This document shows, in pieces, positions 61,803 to 64,000 of a DNA stretch of 64,000 nt (positions within the stretch are counted from its first letter, which is position 1; the number at the start of each line of letters is the position of its first letter). The stretch is taken from contig JAQVBE010000012.1 in assembly GCA_028690445.1 (NCBI GenBank), forward strand, positions 1 through 64,000. Reading direction: 5' to 3'. A program made the position numbers and the translations under genes. This stretch comes from Aliarcobacter sp. (GTDB taxonomy: Bacteria > Campylobacterota > Campylobacteria > Campylobacterales > Arcobacteraceae). The notes under the pieces were generated by a model, which did no database searches, had not been told where the DNA came from, and saw nothing but the letters and a program-made list of their open reading frames with translations.

Positions 61803-63428
61803 TTAGTTTTTATAAAAAGCCAATTTTTTCACTTCTAACTTATCAAACATTGATAACATATTGTAATAATCTTTATGTAAAGTTCTATTTATTAAATAAC
61901 CATTTCCTTCAAGAATATCAACTGCTTTTTGGATTTTTTCTTTTCCATAAACATTATATAAAGCAGTTTCATAATTTTCCCATTCAAAACCGTCATTTTG
62001 CATTCTGATTAATTGAGCTACTAAATGACCAAATTTATTGTTTGAGAATTCCAAAATCTCTAAAGCATCATCATACTCTTCTAAAAGAAGTAACATTTGA
62101 GCTTTAAAATCTCCCATTGTGAAGTTTTCTTCAAAAATTACACCAATATATAGTTGCATATTTAAAGAATCATCTAAACTATCAACTGTGTCTAAAATCT
62201 CATTTACATCGTATTTTTCAAAGTTTAAAACCATATCACGGATTAGTTTTCCATTGTTTTTATTGTTATAAACCATATCATCAAGTGGATAAACTTCTGA
62301 GAAATTTGGAACAATCATTTGGCAAGAATAAAAGTCTAAATATGTATATTCTCTTACATACATTTCTCTGTTTTGAGATTTTAAAATATCAAGTAAAAAT
62401 GCGTATTCCTCATCACTTCCATTCCCTTCATATTTCCAAGGAGAGTATTTAAAGCTTTTTTTAGCACTTAAAAATGGGAAACCTAATTTTCCATTTGAAT
62501 CAATAAAGTGAGCTTCTAAGTTAAAACTATCAGCTACCAAACTCATGTCAAAAGTTGGAATTTCAAAGGCATCAAGATTTGTTAAATCTCTTCCTTGCAT
62601 AAGTTCTGTCATTGTTCTCTCAAGACTCACTTCTAAAATAGGGTGAGCTCCAAAAGATACAAATAAAGTATTGTTTTTTGTGTTTATTAGTGAAATTGCA
62701 GTTACAGGGAAAACTCCACCTAAAGAGGCATCTAAAATCTCTATTATGTAACCTAAATCTCTTAAAGTTTGAGCATCTTTATAAACTTTTGGAAATGATT
62801 TTACAACTTCATCTGGAAACTGTGGAAGTGCATAACCCTCTTTGATAATAGCGATTTTTGCATATCTTTCAAATATTTCACTTAAAGCTTGAACTTTTGC
62901 TTCGTTCGCTGTATTTCCAGTTGCTAAACCGTTGCTTACAAATAAGTTACTTAAAATATTTATTGGAATATATGTTTTTTCTTTTGTTGATTCTTTGATA
63001 AATGGTAATGCCACAATTTTGTCCATATAATCGCTGTTGAAATCCACTAAATCTTTGTCTTCAAGTTCACCATTTGCACTATAAATTTCTTTTAATTCAG
63101 GGTTTAAATAATCTCCTCCAAAATCAAAAGCAACTTCGTCTGGGTAATATTTTCTATTTGGTAAATGGAAATCTATAAAAAAGTTGTTAGTTTGTAATCT
63201 TTCGATATATTCTCCATAAGCACTAGCTATTGAAGCATCTGAGATTGTTCCTTTTCCATTTGAATAGATATGATTTGGTGCTTCATTTGAAGCTAAGTTT
63301 ACTGAAAAGCAGTTTTCTAAAGGGTGTTTTTCTTGTGAAAAAGATGCTTCACAACCTACATCTTTTAATACAGCTTTCATTTTTAAAATTGATTGTTCTA
63401 CGGGAGAGTTTTTTGATAATAAATTCAT
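61803..63428 (-). CDS. ycaO: YcaO-domain protein (RimO accessory factor type)
   Basis: The 541-aa protein has the YcaO core: SNGKGTISDASIASAYGEYIERLQTN with the E.E ATP-binding pattern, then TGNTANEAKVQALSEIFERYAK, and a C-terminal helical extension. Length and layout match E. coli YcaO, reported to assist RimO methylthiolation of ribosomal protein S12. No peptide precursor or partner cyclodehydratase gene is nearby, so a RiPP role is unlikely. Start ATG at 63428. Confidence 0.88.
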   Translation of the reverse strand: MNLLSKNSPVEQSILKMKAVLKDVGCEASFSQEKHPLENCFSVNLASNEAPNHIYSNGKGTISDASIASAYGEYIERLQTNNFFIDFHLPNRKYYPDEVAFDFGGDYLNPELKEIYSANGELEDKDLVDFNSDYMDKIVALPFIKESTKEKTYIPINILSNLFVSNGLATGNTANEAKVQALSEIFERYAKIAIIKEGYALPQFPDEVVKSFPKVYKDAQTLRDLGYIIEILDASLGGVFPVTAISLINTKNNTLFVSFGAHPILEVSLERTMTELMQGRDLTNLDAFEIPTFDMSLVADSFNLEAHFIDSNGKLGFPFLSAKKSFKYSPWKYEGNGSDEEYAFLLDILKSQNREMYVREYTYLDFYSCQMIVPNFSEVYPLDDMVYNNKNNGKLIRDMVLNFEKYDVNEILDTVDSLDDSLNMQLYIGVIFEENFTMGDFKAQMLLLLEEYDDALEILEFSNNKFGHLVAQLIRMQNDGFEWENYETALYNVYGKEKIQKAVDILEGNGYLINRTLHKDYYNMLSMFDKLEVKKLAFYKN

Positions 63429-63563
63429 TTGATTTTTGTTCTTTCTTTGTATTATTTTTATTTGTTAGATTCATAGTATAGCCAAAAAAAATATATTCCA
63501 AGAATAGGGCATAAATATTAGCTACAATACGCAATCAATTCAAAAAAATATAAAGGTTTATAA

Positions 63564-63992
63564 ATGGCAAAAGGTAAAAAAACAATAATCAAAGAGATTA
63601 AAAAAATAGATGATGAAATATTATTAATAAATGGAAAAGAGTATGTAATTGTTGAAGATACAGAAAATATCGAAACAGCAACAACAATGAAAATCTCATC
63701 AAATGGAAATAGAATTTTAAGATTTGAAGATGAAAAGAAAAAAGCAACAATAGATGTAAAAAGAGATATTGAAATAGTTAAATATTCATTCAAAGACGCA
63801 AGTGTTGCCAAAAAATTTGCAAAAGGTTACGACAAAACAGTAATCACACCAGATGACAAAAGAGAAGAGATAGGAAATGCAAGTTCATTTGTAAAAGCTA
63901 GAAAAATCATAAATACATATATCTCAAAAGATGGTGTGAATTTTGACCCAAAAAATGGTAAAACTACATTTTATGTGACGGAAGAAGCGTAA
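63564..63992 (+). CDS. Hypothetical protein, Lys-rich
   Basis: This complete 142-aa protein has no recognised family. It is Lys-rich, soluble and beta-strand rich, with a glycine turn in INGKEYVIVEDT and a C-terminal YVTEEA. The start ATG follows an AAGG site at about 8 bp. It diverges from ycaO across 135 bp. What follows it is outside the window. Confidence 0.7.
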   Translation: MAKGKKTIIKEIKKIDDEILLINGKEYVIVEDTENIETATTMKISSNGNRILRFEDEKKKATIDVKRDIEIVKYSFKDASVAKKFAKGYDKTVITPDDKREEIGNASSFVKARKIINTYISKDGVNFDPKNGKTTFYVTEEA

Positions 63993-64000
63993 AATATATT

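Noticed and set aside
61803-63428. RiPP (thiazole/oxazole peptide) gene cluster around ycaO
   Set aside because: No precursor peptide, cyclodehydratase partner, dehydrogenase or exporter is nearby, and the protein has the layout of the ribosomal YcaO.
63349-63811. Two (-) frames near the start of ycaO and opposite the 142-aa gene
   Set aside because: One overlaps the ycaO start in another frame and the other is antisense to a gene with a good start; neither has a ribosome-binding site.
1-64000. CRISPR array or long tandem repeats
   Set aside because: No regularly spaced direct repeats were seen; short repeats are AT-rich runs, operators or the conserved receptor-tip coding DNA.

Overview
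The window is AT-rich (low-GC, poly-A/T intergenic DNA) and its gene complement points to a member of the Campylobacterota, most like the Arcobacter/Aliarcobacter group. Supporting signs are a stand-alone atpE whose product keeps a cleavable N-terminal leader, an Aer-type PAS protein next to a chemoreceptor, many two-component and chemotaxis genes, NirBD/NasC-type nitrate assimilation, and the codon use. This is a family-level inference from the sequence; no species can be named. I see no prophage, transposase, CRISPR array or rRNA. Most genes sit in short operons that change strand often, and many convergent ends carry hairpins suited to bidirectional termination.

Layout: 1-49 is the 3' part of tRNA-Thr(GGT). 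0.15-5 kb is an iron block: feoAB (-), fur (+), and a four-gene (-) operon (21-aa Cys microprotein, DUF2325 protein, unknown protein, flavodoxin) behind a near-consensus Fur box. 5-12 kb holds a lytic transglycosylase-like protein, a small HTH protein, a nitrilase-fold/phosphohexomutase/ogt overlap operon, a decayed histidine-kinase fragment, an intact regulator/kinase pair and ccoG. 12-20 kb holds a secreted protein, a membrane GH17-like protein, proA, small hypothetical genes, tRNA-Leu(GAG), atpE and an AsmA-like protein.

20-35 kb is a nitrate-assimilation region: nirBD, an assimilatory-type nitrate reductase, and a NarK-type transporter coupled to a PP2C-phosphatase/kinase fusion. Between these are sensors: a chemoreceptor, a globin-coupled EAL protein, a receiver-PAS-GGDEF-EAL protein and a Cache histidine kinase. 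A 15-bp dyad (GTATATAAAATATWC type) lies 67-80 bp upstream of all three nitrate transcription units. 35-41 kb has an SDR enzyme, nhaA with a Fur-family regulator, and divergent znuA-nicO with two copies of a palindrome between the divergent genes. 40.8-43.5 kb is an unusual chemosensory trio: soluble receptor, PAS protein and a CheA-like protein lacking both the HPt domain and the ATP-lid glycine motif. 43.6-46.3 kb has two tandem Cys/Met-metabolism PLP enzymes.

46.4-51.1 kb is a D-alanylation (dlt) operon in an apparently Gram-negative genome: small lipoprotein, dltC, dltD, an unlabelled 46-aa dltX-like gene ending in FVYEAF, dltB and dltA. 51-64 kb has yaeQ, a DUF1003 protein, a Y-family polymerase, a PiT phosphate transporter, a YdhR-like protein, an aldolase-type TIM-barrel enzyme, an N-terminally extended RNase H, a NIT-domain chemoreceptor, a Rof/YaeO-like protein, DUF2721 and DUF302 proteins, ycaO and a hypothetical gene.

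Best candidates for new biology are the dlt operon (DltX motif; MBOAT His replaced by Asn), the shared dyad of the nitrate operons, the soluble receptor/PAS/pseudo-CheA operon, the iron-starvation operon with its Cys microprotein, and the znuA-nicO junction.
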